A DNA stretch of 60,360 nucleotides from Gonium pectorale. Taxonomy: Eukaryota > Chlorophyta > Chlorophyceae > Chlamydomonadales > Volvocaceae. The notes beneath the pieces were generated by a model, which saw nothing but the letters and a program-made list of their open reading frames with translations, did not search any database and was not told the origin of the DNA. Positions 47,750 through 59,909 of the stretch are shown here, piece by piece; the first letter of the stretch is position 1; each line of letters begins with the position of its first letter. The position numbers and the translations under genes were made by a program. The stretch covers positions 2,665,393 to 2,725,752 of the forward strand of contig LSYV01000005.1 of NCBI GenBank assembly GCA_001584585.1, in the 5' to 3' direction.

Positions 47750-48822
47750 ATGGAGTGCACGGGGATACTCGAGGTTCTCGATGTGGAGACAGTGGAAGCG
47801 GTACTGAGTACCTTCCGCAATGACCGAGCTGGCGCTTGTCGCGCGCTGAGGCACATTCTGGAGCACAGGAGAAAGCGTGGAGCAATCGACCAAGTGAGCT
47901 TAGCGGCTTGTGGTGGTGGCGTTAACGCGGCGTCACTGCTATTTACTGGTATTCCGCCCCTCGTGGCAACTCATTGCATGCATCCTCAGGCTCCATCAGC
48001 GATTGCATCGCTTTCTAGGAGCTGCGGCATGTCGTCTACTGGAGTCCAGTTCGAAGCCGCAACTACGAACGCAGACGGGGCTTCGTCAGCTTCCCGGGGA
48101 GAGCAGCAAATAACCGCGGCGGAGGTTCAAGCGCTTTTGCGTGCCCTATCTGAGCCCGTGAAGGTGAGACAACGGTTGGGCTCAGAAACTCCCGTTTGGT
48201 GGTCCACCGGGCTGCGGGCGCTGTTGCGAATGCACATCCTTCAAGTGAAACATGCGCTTATATTCTGCAGATCGGCGCAAAACTGAAGGTTGCTTCCGTC
48301 GTCCGGGCCGTCATCTCCGACCTGTCCTACTTAATTAACGGCCCCTCAACGTGAGTTTGGTCATAGACTCATAAAAACCTGGCGCAACATACTGGCGCAC
48401 AAGGGTGTCTACAAAGGGTGCGAGTCACAGGCGCCGTGCCCAGGGGGGGAGGGGACGCAAGGGAGTGCGGATGCGGGGTCCCACTTCGGGGCGTCTCGCC
48501 AGCCTCTGCTTGCCGACGTCCAATCCTCCTCAATGCCAGTATCCGTACTCCATGTGCATCTTGATGCGCACTGCATCTTTTGTCTCGCTCTCTTGCTTGC
48601 ATGGTTTTATGCAGAAGGCGGTTCAATCGATACTGGATGTTATTGTGTGTGTGTCCCTGCGCTGCCATTGCCAGGGAGGACGAACGGAGCATGGCCAACA
48701 GCCTTCTCGGCATGGGCCCCGGGACCGCGGCCGCCGGCTGCAGCTGCCCGGGCGGCCACACCTTCCCGTCACGGAGCGCAAGCGGCTCCCCGCTACAGAT
48801 GAAGGAGTGCAAGGTGGATTAG
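47750..48822 (+). CDS. Small protein of unknown function (181 residues)
   Basis: Four exons, 47750-47893, 47990-48163, 48271-48350 and 48675-48822, are in register and close with TAG. The start is MECTGILEVLDVETVEAVLS. The N-terminal exon is helical with a basic end (LRHILEHRRKRG). The middle is Ser/Ala/Thr-rich and then helical (ITAAEVQALLRALSEPVK; IGAKLKVASVVRAVISDLSY). The last exon has a small Cys/His patch (GCSCPGGHTF) and ends KECKVD. The stop could be skipped if AAG|GTGGAT at its end is a donor, in which case the gene runs further right. I do not recognise it. Only 358 bp separate it from the stop of the preceding gene. Confidence 0.55.
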
Positions 48823-50372
48823 CATGCCCTCGGACCTGCACGGCGTGGGGCGGTTTAGGCCGCCTTCTCGCACCGAGGCACGTCGGCGCGTAATGAACGG
48901 CCTTTTCAGGCGGCGGTCTGTCGCGACACGGCTTGAATGCATTGGGCTGCACGGAGGGCATCCGCACTCACCGATTCCTTCCTTCAGTGGAGGCGGCCGG
49001 CGGCAGCTTTTGCGCACACTGGAGCCGCAAGAAGGCCCTTGTAGCGCACACGCAGCGATGCGGAGTGGGGGTTAAGGGTACAATGTAGCACAATTGCAAT
49101 AAAGGGCTGGCAATGTCGCTTGGCAGTCCGCACCTGCACCCAAATGCTTGGGCTGGGTAGTGCGCAGGAGTTCGGCATCGCGGCGATGCACCGTTGGCAC
49201 CGTTGGGTGTGCCTTGCTACCCGCCAGAGGGTGTGCGGGCAGCCCATCCATGCAGGTGCAAGGACCTGTCCGCGCGTGTCCGGACGCTCCCGCTGGTCCC
49301 GCCGTTGCTCTGTAGGAGCATCGCAGGGACGCCAGCCACGGGCGTCGTCGGTCGTTTCTCGAGCAGGTTGAGGCTGAGGCTGGATGCGGCAGTCCTTGCT
49401 GCCACCGGGTGCCTCCCACGCGGCTCGATGTGGGTTTCGAGTGTGGGTTCCCTTTAATGTGAAGTTGAAACTGTTCAAGTGCTAGCCCATTTTTGGGTTG
49501 ATGTCTGTGTCCCCCCTGGGGATAAGGCCATGCGGCTGGGATGCCTCCTTGCGTGGCTGCTGCAGGACTTAGGTACGGGTGTGCTTCTAGTAGCCTGTCG
49601 CGGGATGTGTCCTGCAGTGTTCGGCTACCGATCCGCCACCCAGTTGTATGCGTGTGCTTGCAAGGCGGCTCTGCTTCTGCGCTTGGCAGGGTGAGGAGGA
49701 TGGTGCGCCGGAGGCTTGGCACTACTCTTGACAGCCAAGTGATTGGTCCGTGGGATGCGATTGGTTGCAGTGGAGTGGAACGAGCGCAGCGGCAACGCGT
49801 GCGGTGTGGAGAGCGCGAACAACCATGGTGTGCTCCAGCCTCCAGGGCTGACGCGGGTGCCGAGGGGTGCACGTGTTTGCATCGCGCATTGCGCGCCCTT
49901 CAACGGCAGGTCTCCCGGGCGTATGAAACCGTGTACAATTTGACTAGAAGGACGCAGAGGTCGTGGGTTGTATCCGGCTACGTACATGATTTTTCTCTTC
50001 TCTCCGCAATACCTCTTCCCTTCTTGTACGGTGCCACAGGCGTGTTACTTTCGAGGTGCGCGTGCCCCCGGCTGCAGTGTTGACCGCATGTTTTGCGTCG
50101 TACTGCCGTCTCTGGCACGTCGTGGGGGCACCACTGCCCCTGACGGCGCATCTCTCTGTGGACCTTTTCTACCTTCCTTTGCGTGGGACCACCTGGTGCA
50201 CCGGAGGTGCGAGAACTTGAGTTTATTGGGGATTATTCTTAGCCTTGACGAGCGGGGCTTAGCTGCCGAGGGGCGGTGGTACAAGCCATGGGTTGCCTCT
50301 GCATAAGTGGCGAGTTAAGCGGGTTAGAGCGGTTGCGGGCTGTGTACGCCGTGCACGCGACAACACGCTGAA

Positions 50373-50402
50373 TGTGTGTATGTGTGTGTGTGTGCGTGTG
50401 CG
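50373..50402. repeat. (GT)n microsatellite
   Basis: About 30 bp of nearly pure GT dinucleotide with two interruptions. Confidence 0.85.
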
Positions 50403-51057
50403 GACGTGGTGAATGAGTCGCTGCAGTTCGGGTGCCGCACCCCTACGGTCATATGCACCCGAAGGCGCGGCGTTTCCAGTAGGGCGGCGCCATCTCGACG
50501 CGGGCCTGCTGGTGGCGAATGCCGGCATGGCGGCTTTTCCACTTCATGTGTTATGACAGGGAGTAAGTCGTTGCGAAACTGGGAGAGTGCACTGTGGAGA
50601 GTGCGTACTGGGCGGTCAAAGACTCGTACACTGTTTCTTGGAAGTGTAACGTGAACGTTGACGTAGGCGTTGTTGTGCCATTGTGAGGGAGGCCGGGCTG
50701 AAGGACAAACCCGCATGTGCATGCGGTCTGCGCATCCGTGGGGCTGAAGGCCGGCGGCAGCCGCACGGTGCCGTACGTTGCCTGCTCCCGCGCAGTGCCC
50801 AGCACCGTGTATCACGTATCACTGTAATTTGGTGTGATCCTTATGACTGAGATCGCCATGTGCTGCTGTCCTCGATCCTCATGTACCCACCTGAGTAGAT
50901 AATCGCTCAGACAGGACACGCGGCCGCTACCGTATGCGCTCCGTATGGCATGCGTAAAACACAGCAGCCGTGTTCAGTAAGCGCAGCAGCACATGTGCCG
51001 GGGCGGAGAGGATTCGTGGCACGCCACATGCGCAGCCGCACGGCCACCGCTTCGTAT

Positions 51058-51062
51058 TTACA
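51058..51062 (-). terminator. Candidate TGTAA polyadenylation signal of the phosphorylase gene
   Basis: On the minus strand this reads TGTAA, about 830 bp after the phosphorylase stop at 51893. No closer copy was noticed. Confidence 0.35.
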
Positions 51063-51892
51063 ACGCGTGCCCTGTTGGTGCGTTGCAATGCGACTTCACT
51101 AGGGGGCGGAAGGACGCAACAATGCGGCCGCGTCTCCCATGGCCGATATGTGTCCGGCACGTTCGGGACCAAGTCCAGCAGAGTCAGGGAAAAGAATATT
51201 GCGCGTGTGGCCGCATGCTGCAATAGGGCAGAGGCGGAGACCACACCTCGCGGCCCTCATCGTCATACGCCGTCTGGGGGATTCTTCCTGTGGGAGTCGC
51301 TCCGCCCTCCTCCGCACCCTCTGTAGAGCAGCGGGGATGTACGGGAGCAGTACACACTCGAGTCCGCAACTACCGTACAAGATCCGATCTTCCGGCGGCC
51401 GGGGCAAGGTGCCACCAATGATAAAGGCCGCGCATGCAGCGTAGGCGCGTCCGCAATGGACCGACCGGACCCCGTACCATCACCCCGAGTACAACGAGCT
51501 ACAAAGAATTATTTTTTGCTCTTCAATGCCCTGCGCAACTGCCGCCAATGCAAAGCGTCTTCGAAACCGTCTACTGCACAGAACGCCAGGCAGGCACCCC
51601 ACTACGCAGACCACCAGCCAAGCCGCCCCGAAAGCTCGCAAGCCTGCTCCTCTCACGCCCATGCGATGGGGCGCCCAAGTGGCCCGAGTTGCCATCCACG
51701 CGACCATGCGCCGCCCACCGAGCCAGGCGACAGCCCGCCGCTAGCACGTCCACCACGCGGGCCGCCGTCCGCGACGCGCCCTGGCTCAAGACCACCGCGA
51801 GCCGGACGTTCGCCGCGAGGCCCTGGACGGGAGGCGGCGCTGTCGCTGCCGCGGCAGCTTCAGCGACCCGCGGGTCGGTCGCTCCGCTCCGC

Positions 51893-54800
51893 TTACGCGG
51901 CCGGGCGGCAGGGCTTGACGTGCCAGATGTCCTCGGCGTACTCGCGAATGGTGCGGTCGCTCGAGAACTTGCCGCTGCCGGCCGTGTACATGATGGAGCT
52001 GCGCCCGGGGCGGGGGGTGGGTCGGTGGGGTGGTGGGGTAGGGGTCAGTATGTTGAAACGCGTTTAGCGAGGGGGGGGGGCGGAGGTAACGCGCTCACAG
52101 GGTTGCTAGGTTTGGACCGTTGCCAGGTTTAAGACGGCATTCCCGCAAACTTCTGCAGCAAGCCGTGCGGCAACGCTGCCAACCACGGCGCAGGCACGCG
52201 ACCAGCGCGGCAAGTTTTTTCATTTAACAGTGACTGTCACAAACGCTGGCGAGACACACCACTGCCCCGCCGTGAACGTCCCTGCCCCGCCACGCCCCCC
52301 TCGCTCTTCGGCCCTCACCGGCGAAGCCACTCGGCCTGGTCCTTGTATGTGCGGTCCACCTCCTCCTGGGCGTCCAGGTAGGCGGCGAAGTCGTTGGCCA
52401 GCAGGAACCAGTCGTTGCCGACCTGCAGGAGGAGGGGAAGGCGAAGATGGAAGGAACGCGGGGGACTGGGCGTCAGACACGAGTGGCGCGGCTGCTGCCT
52501 GCACTCTTGTGCGAAGGAGCACTCCAGTCATTCGACACGAGCTTGGAAGTGTATGTACTCTTGGAAGGGCTGCAGGGGCTACCCTTCCCACATCCCCCCA
52601 CTCCGCGCGCTCCCTCCAGCCCCTTTGTCTGCCTTTGTAATCAGGTGCGCAGCAACCAGCGAGCGCCTCCGTGATTTTGCAGCATGGCCAAGGAGTGGCG
52701 CCCTGGCCCCCCATCCCCCCTTCCGTTCCCCTCCGCCCCGCGGGACCCGTCCAAACAGCCCCCACCCCCACCTTCATGTTGTTGACGCTGTCCACGAGCG
52801 GCTTGAAATAGTCCTTGTCGCCGAACATGCCGTTCTCGATGTCCCGCATGAGCTCGTCCCACCTGCAACAAGCGAGCCCGCAAGGTTACTCAACACCGTT
52901 GTTCATGGCGACCCGGCATGCCGTCCCGGGACGCTCCCGCCGTCTCCTCGCACTGTAATTGGCACACGCTCCCCGTCCCGCAGCCTCCCCCACCCAAACC
53001 ACCCCTGATCCCAGACCTCGCCTCGCCCTTTTCATCCAGCTGTCACCCAGCGCTCTCTTCAACCAGCTCTGTCCATACCCTTGTATGCCGTCTGAGTCCT
53101 CCGCCACTGCATGTCCCACACCTCATCCCCCCTGTTCCCCGCCACCCGCCCACCACCGCGCGCGGGTCGCACCGCGGGTCGGTCTTGAAGTTCTTGCGCT
53201 CCTTGCGCAGGCGGTTGATCTCCTCGGCGCGAACGCCGAACACGAACACGTTGTCCACGCCCGTCTCCTCGGCGATCTCGATGTTGGCGCCGTCCCAGGT
53301 GCCGATGATGAGGCAGCCGTTCATCTGGAACTTCATGTTGGACGTGCCCGACGCCTCCGTGCCTGACCGGGGTTTGGGGAAGGGCGGAGACAGAGGCGTT
53401 GGGGGTGGGGGTGGTGAAGCAGATTTGAGGGCTGCGTACTGATCTCCAGGAGCATTTACCCCTGAGGGCGATGACCAGCTGCCTAGCAGCCGGTCATCAA
53501 GCCCCATTGCCCAGGGGGGGCCCATGCGCCCCCCGGCCGCGATCGGCGACCTGAGGAGGGCGCGCCGCTCACATACACCCGTACACATACCTATCAGGAG
53601 CCCGCCGCACCTAAGCCCACCGCAACACAACCTTCCCCTCCTGACGCGCTCTTGGCGTCCGCGCCCGGCCCCCCCCAACCCCGCGGGCGCCGCCCGGCCC
53701 GTCCTCACCGGCGGTGGAGATGTGCTGGCTGAGCTCGGCGGCGGGGATGATGGTCTCCGCCAGGCTGACGTTGTAGTCGGGCAGGAAGTAGAGGCGCAGC
53801 AGGTCGCGCGTCTCGGGGTCCTTGTTGATCACGTCGCCCACGGCGGTCACCAGGCGGATGATGCGCTTGGCCATGTCGTAGGCGGAGGCGGCCTGGGGAC
53901 AGAGGGGGGGGGGACGAGGACCGCGCCGGAGGTCAGGGAGGTAACAAGCCTCCCCCCTCAGTCGAACCGCCCCTTGCCGCCGTGTGCGCCCCGCCCCTCC
54001 CTGTGCGGCCCCCCGGCCCTCCGTAAGCAGCAGCGCTCCCAACCCTTTCCCTCGTACCACTAGGCCGCTGATGGCGCCTCCCAGCCAGCGCCGAGTCCCC
54101 CCCCCCGCCCGGCCCTCCGTCGGCTGCACAAGCCCCACCCCACCCCATGCCCCATGCACACGCAACGCCCGCCCACCTTGCCGCCGATGACGCACACGCG
54201 CGGCACCGCCTTCTTGCGCTCCTCGGGGCTCATGCTCTTGAGCTGCTTGTAGCGCCAGATGATGGACAGCACGTTGAGGTATTGGCGCTTGTACTCGTGG
54301 ATGCGCTTGATCTGTGGGTGAGGGGGGGGAGGGGGGGCAGGGTGTAGGGGAGGTGTACGGGGGTTGAAGGAAATGGAGAATGAACAACGACGTGGTGGGG
54401 GGGAGGTGCAGGGGGGAGTTGGGCTGGACAGAAGCGGGCGGGCTGGAACCAAGCAGCGTTCCACCACGGGGGAGGGGGGGGCGGCGACAGACGGATGGCA
54501 GCGCAGCCTCACGAGGCTGGGCTGGACTCAGCCTTGGCGAAGCCCCTCGCCGTTTTTCAAACCCATCATCGCCGCATGCACTGCCAATGTCCTGAAACTC
54601 GGTACTGGAGGCGTTTCAAGTGCTGACCACCGCCCAATCTACTTCCCCCCTCCCCTTCCCCACCCCACCTGGATGTCAAAGAGCGCATTCTGGTTGACGT
54701 CGTCGCCGTGCACCTTCTTGATCAGCGCCGCCAGCTTGGCCTTCTTGGCGGCCTTGACGGCGGCCCAGCGCTTCTGGAAGGCGGCGTCGGACGCGAAGGC

Positions 54801-57800
54801 GCGCAGGCCGGCCAGCTTCTCAGTGTCATTGATCCTGCGAGGCGGGTGGGGTAGGGGGGTGAATGGGGGTGCTCGGTCCGTGGGGCAAGCTGATAGAAAG
54901 GCCACTCTGTTCGTACGTTACTGCGCGGCACCATTCCAGCAGCGCGCGCTTTGCTCCGCCCAACAGGGCTCACCAGAAACGATCCCGCTACTCCGCTCTC
55001 CGCCCACCCCGGCCCCCTTTCCAGGCCGGCCACGCCTCGCAGCCGAGTCAGGCCAATCCGCCGACCCAGTCGGCAAAGTACCCCTCCTGCCGCCCATTCC
55101 CTCCTTCCCTTTCCGCCACTTCCCCCCGCCCAGGCGCCGCCCCCCCCATGTGCCCGCCCCCCGCCGCCCCCCAAACCCCTTCGGGCCTCACCACTCGTCG
55201 CTGCCGAGCGCCTCAGTGATGAGGGCCGACAGCTCGGGGTTGCACCAGGCCAGCCAGCGGCGCGGGGTGACGCCGTTGGTCTTGTTCTGGAACTTGGACG
55301 GGAAGATCTGGAGGGCGGCGAGGAGAGGTACGGGGCGGGGCGGGGAGGGAAGGCAAGCTGAGCAGCGCGTAGAAAAAACGGGAGAAGGGAAACCCGATGG
55401 CGCGCAGCGGAGGTTTGTAGCGGGGGTTTGATGTGATGCACAGCCCGCCGCTTCGCCGACGTCCACTTCCCCGTACCCGGCAGCATCACTCCCCTCCCGG
55501 CGACACAAGCACCCGCCCCAGTACTCTCCATCGCGCAACCCCCACCCCACCCTCCTTTTCCGTCGCCACGTGCCTGGTAGAAGTCATTCAGGATCTCGTC
55601 CTTGACGATGTTGGAGTGGATGGCCGCCACACCGTTGACGGCCGAGGAGCCTACGACGGCCAGGTACGCCATGTTGACAAGCCTGGGGCAGGGAGGGTGT
55701 CATTGGGGTGGAAGGGGTTGGAAGGCCGTTCTCATAAGAGAATCACATGCCATGTCCATCCGTCCAACACTGTGACAGGCGAATGGGGTTCGGGGAGGAA
55801 GGCCCACGGCGGAGGTTCACGGGACGCGAAAGCATTCCCACCGGAAAGAAGCATGGCCCAAATAAGCATGGCAGACTATCCATCCCACAGGTGGGCAGAA
55901 GGGGGAGGAGCGAGAGGAGACACCCCCCTCCCCTGCCTGCAGCTCCGCCCCTGCCTCGCGCCCTTCCCTTTCCCTTGCTTCCCTCCCTCCCGCCCCGCCT
56001 CACATCTCCTCCTTGTTCCAGGGGTTCTCGTGGATGATGCTCATGGCGGCGATGCGCTTGGCCTTCTCCTCGCCCTTGACGTCCTTCAGGTGGCCCGACA
56101 GCCACTTGGTCCAGCCCTCGTTGATCACCTGGCGGCGAGGCGAGGCGGGGGGGAGGGTGACGGGATTAGGGGGTGGAACGCGGGAGGGGGCCGTTGCGAT
56201 TGCTGCTGCAACCAGCAGCACACTCCCGTCGGAGGGGAGGGAAGGACAGGCGGCATGCTGGCGAGGGCCGGGGAGCGGTTCCGCTCGCCCGCCCGGCAAC
56301 CTTGCCCTACGAATGACGCGATTAGGCGACGCCCTGAGGCCAGTGTCGGTGCCCCGGCCTGGCCGCCAGGCCGTGTCCGCCAGGCCGGAAGCGCATGTAC
56401 ACACGATACGCTACTGTCTTGAGCTCGCTGGAAACCACCCTCACAGAACACAAACACTCACACAGCCCCCGATCACTCCTCAAGTCCACGCGCGCACACA
56501 GCCCGCCGCCCCCACCCCCCGCGTACCTCGATGATCTCCATGTGGCGCGGCAGCATCTTGGCCATCACCTTGACGGGCCACTTCTCCAGCGCCTCGGGCA
56601 TGACGGTGTGGTTGGTGTAGTTGAGGCACTTGGTGGTGATGGTCCAGGCGGCCTCCCAGTCCAGGCCCTGTCCAAACACAGGACACGACGCGGCGGGGCG
56701 GGGAGGAAGCAGGGGGCAGGGGAGGGGCTGGGAAAAGCGCCGAACGACGCCTCTGACCCCATCAGGGACGTCCGTAGCAGGAAAACGCCCTAGCAGAAAG
56801 CCAGCTTTAAGGGAACACGGCTTCTACAACCGCTGCCCCCCGCGGCCTTTCGTGCCCTCGCCGTGACCCCTCCCCCCGTCCCACCCACGTACACAGCCGG
56901 CCGCTGCACCCCGCTCCGCAACGGCCCGATGGGGGAAGGTCACCGCAGACACGACCCCAGAGCCCCGCGCGCGCCCCACCTCCCGACCCCCTCCCGGCTA
57001 CCCCTCCGCCCTCACCGCCACACGTCCATCGCCTGCGCCCTCCGCCATTGCACCCCCCACCCCGCCTCCTGTTCATCGCGGCCCGACCGCCCCCCTCCTC
57101 GCCCACCTCGACGTCCACCAGCAGGCGCATCAGCTCAGCCACCGCGATGGTGGGGTGCGTGTCGTTGAGCTGGAAGCAGGCCTTCTCGGGCAGCAGATCC
57201 CACGAGCTGCCGTGAACGGCCTTGAAGCGGGACAGCACGTCCTGGGGGCAGACGGGCGGGAAGGGGGGGCGGGAGAAGGGCAGGTTGGTGGGTGGTGTGT
57301 GCCACCATGGGAGTCCGGGGCATGGCCCGGGCCTTGTGCGCGTCTCAGCGGAATGGAACCGCGGCGAGGGGTAGCGAAAGGCGCCAAAAGAGGTACGTGA
57401 GTTGAAGAGACACGAGCCCTTCCGGCGTCCACACGGGGGTGTGGGCAAGGGCAGGGTGACGGGTCTGGGACGGAAGAAGGGGCACACACAGCTGAGCTAG
57501 GAGGTAGGAGCCGAGCTGGAGTGTCGATAGCTGCAGCCCTACGGTGGCCATGCGGGGCGAAGATGCGCGGCCAAGAGGCTCATGAAAGGAGCCTTGGCCA
57601 GCCTCTACCCCAAAGGCGACGGTCCTGAGGCCGCCCAGCGCCATCCTATATGCGACCCAACGGTCTTATCGCAACCCACGGCCTAGGTGCGTGCCTGAAG
57701 CACTGGAGATAACGAGTGACAATGAAGGCAGACTAGCACTCGAAGCAAACAGCCATTCCCCATGCCCCCACCTGCAGCCCCTCCCCCCCCCAAACACATA

Positions 57801-59909
57801 CAGGACAGCCGCGACCTCCGGTTGCACCCGCACCTGCAGCGAGGCGCACACGAAGAAGTACTGCTGCTTGAGGCGCAGCTCCTTGCCCTCGGGGGTCGAG
57901 TCGTTCGGGTAGAGCACCGCGGAGATGGCCTCGGCGCGCTCGCGCTCCAGCATGGCCTGCAGGCGGAGGGGGCCAAAAGCCGGGGCGGGGGAGGTGAGCG
58001 AAGGGACGGCAGGGTGCTATAGCTGCTCGGGTCGTTGGCCGATGCTTTCGGGCCGGGCAGGGTGAAGAGGGACAAGGCTATGCTGGGAGGGGAGGGCTGC
58101 CGAGGGAAACGCGCGCGGAGGAACCGGGATCGGGAGCCATTGCCCCCGTCCGTCCCGTGCGACGGCCCCTGGGGGGCGGGTGCCGGATTCCGGGCAGCTG
58201 GCCCCCCACCAGGCACGCCATGGCCCCCTAGGCTCTTGGATTCGTACTACCACGACGACGCACGATTGGCACTCCGACCGACTACAGGATTCCCAACTCC
58301 GAACAGCAGCGAGGGGCACTTGAAAAGGTACGATAGAGCAGACTCGGCGACAAGCCCAGCAGCTTTAGTGCGACCCCCCACGAGAGCATTCTTGCTGGCG
58401 CGCGCGCCGCGTGGGCCGGTTCGGCGTCCTTTGCGCGCTCGTAACACAGTCAGGTGCGCGCTTGTTGTCGCTAGAGGCCGCCTGGAGGGTGCCATGCACA
58501 CCGCGCACCCTCCCCCCGGCATGCGCAGGGATGCACATCAAACATATACTCAGGGACATCGGGGGAGACGGGAGACATGCACCAGCCCGCATGCGATGCA
58601 CGTAGACTAGAGTAGGCGCATCCCAGCACGGCATTGCATAGGGTCACCCCAGAGAGAATTCTGGGCCGCATCGGGGGCTACGGTGGTGGTCGCCGCCGAA
58701 CTAAGGTGCAGGGACATCACCCCTTCGACTGCCTCCGGAGCTGGGTCCTACAACGACACCATCATTTTCGCGCTTACGCTCGTCGTATGCGTTTTCCTTT
58801 TCAACACAGGGACATGCCACTGCCTGGCGCCGCTGCCTCATTGGTAGCTTGAGGTGCACGTGCCTTGCAGAATAGCAAGCGCATAACGTGGGTTGAATTA
58901 GGGCGGCAAGGCCAGGGCAGCCGTGCTCGCTGCCGTACTCACCCGGTCGTAGTCGCCGGCGTTGAAGGCGCTCAGGTCGAACTCGCTGAGCGGCAGCGCG
59001 TCCCACAGGCGCAGGTTGCTGGTGGTGGGGGTGTTGAAGCCGGGGATCGGGTTGTCGTACGCCTGGGCAATCACCTGCGAGGGAGGCGGGGGGGGTCGCC
59101 GGGGGGTGGGACGGGTGTACGACACGACACCGCGCGAGCCCTGTCCTGCGCGCACAGCTCCCGGGGGACCAGACGCGTCAAGCAAACGTACGGCAAGGTA
59201 CGGCATTTGCGGCCACGGCGAGCGATGCAGCTTGCACACGGCCCTCCTCCACTCGTGCACGGCCAAGTTGGTGCAGTGCTCGCCGTGCGTGCGCGACCGG
59301 TGCCGGTCCCCCCACTGCTGCTCGCGTGCTTTGCTTTGCGTGTTTTGCTTTGCTCCTCCCCTGGCTTCTGCCCCCGGGTCTCGCTCCCTCCGCCCCTCCT
59401 GCCTCACCCGCTCCCAGAGCGCCGCCCGCTGCCCTCCGGTTGCCTGCCGTCTCCTCCCCTCCCCTCGCGCCCTCGGCCCATCCGGCTTTAACCAGCTCCG
59501 CTGATCACACATCGCACCCTGCCCGCCTACCTCGCCTTCCACGCCGCTGTCTACAGCGCCGTCTTACCAGGTGGGGCAGTGCACGGCTCCCACCAGACCG
59601 TCTTACCCGCTCCAGCGCGTGCCCCCCCCCAGGGCCACCATGGTATGGATGCACCTACAGTCCCCTGCTCTTCAGTCATCGCTCAGCTTGCCCACGGACT
59701 GAGTCATCCCCAACCCCCCCTTCCTCCGCTTCTCTTCTCACCCGCTCCGAGGGGCTCCACACGCTGACCTCCTTGCCGTTGACCTTGCGCCGCTCCACGC
59801 GGCCGCCGAAGCCCACCTCGAAGCGCACGTCGTCGCGGCGCACCTCCCAGGGGTTGCCCTTGGTCAGCCAGATGTCGGGCATCTCAACCTGGTAGCCGTT
59901 CTTCAGGCC
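51893..59909 (-). CDS. Starch/glycogen (alpha-1,4-glucan) phosphorylase, 5' partial
   Basis: Fifteen exons in transcript order: 59909-59742, 59074-58943, 57956-57834, 57241-57107, 56667-56527, 56128-56004, 55682-55574, 55307-55192, 54834-54669, 54311-54177, 53892-53709, 53362-53173, 52862-52772, 52422-52319, 51998-51893. They total 2025 nt and 674 residues; the first ~200 residues lie beyond the right edge. The enzyme releases glucose-1-phosphate from starch chains and needs pyridoxal phosphate. Signature segments are [127 protein letters not shown], and the cofactor site [10 protein letters not shown] with its Lys at about visible residue 522. It ends in [20 protein letters not shown]. Chlamydomonas has two plastid enzymes, PHOA and PHOB (STA4); I cannot tell which this is. 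The intron after 55574 uses a GC donor. Confidence 0.97.
58766..58806 (+). repeat. Dispersed 41-nt repeat, copy 2 (phosphorylase intron)
   Basis: Exact reverse complement of 7354-7394, with 7 more nearly identical bases on its left side (58759-58765). It lies in the ~1-kb intron between exons 57956-57834 and 59074-58943, that is in the sense orientation relative to its host gene, as copy 1 is. Confidence 0.85.

Larger units (their letters stand above)
48823..51892. other. 3-kb stretch without a recognised gene
   Basis: The right end should be the 3' UTR of the phosphorylase gene. The remainder has several open frames on both strands with no family resemblance, no consistent splice chain and frequent stops. 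It contains one GT microsatellite. Confidence 0.45.

Noticed and set aside
47010..47885. 291-codon minus-strand open frame that includes the right inverted repeat
   Set aside because: It crosses the 3' exons of the plus-strand gene and the start of the next one. Outside the repeat it has no support.
54364..55431. 355-codon plus-strand open frame
   Set aside because: It overlaps phosphorylase exons and introns on the opposite strand, and the phosphorylase exons there are conserved protein.
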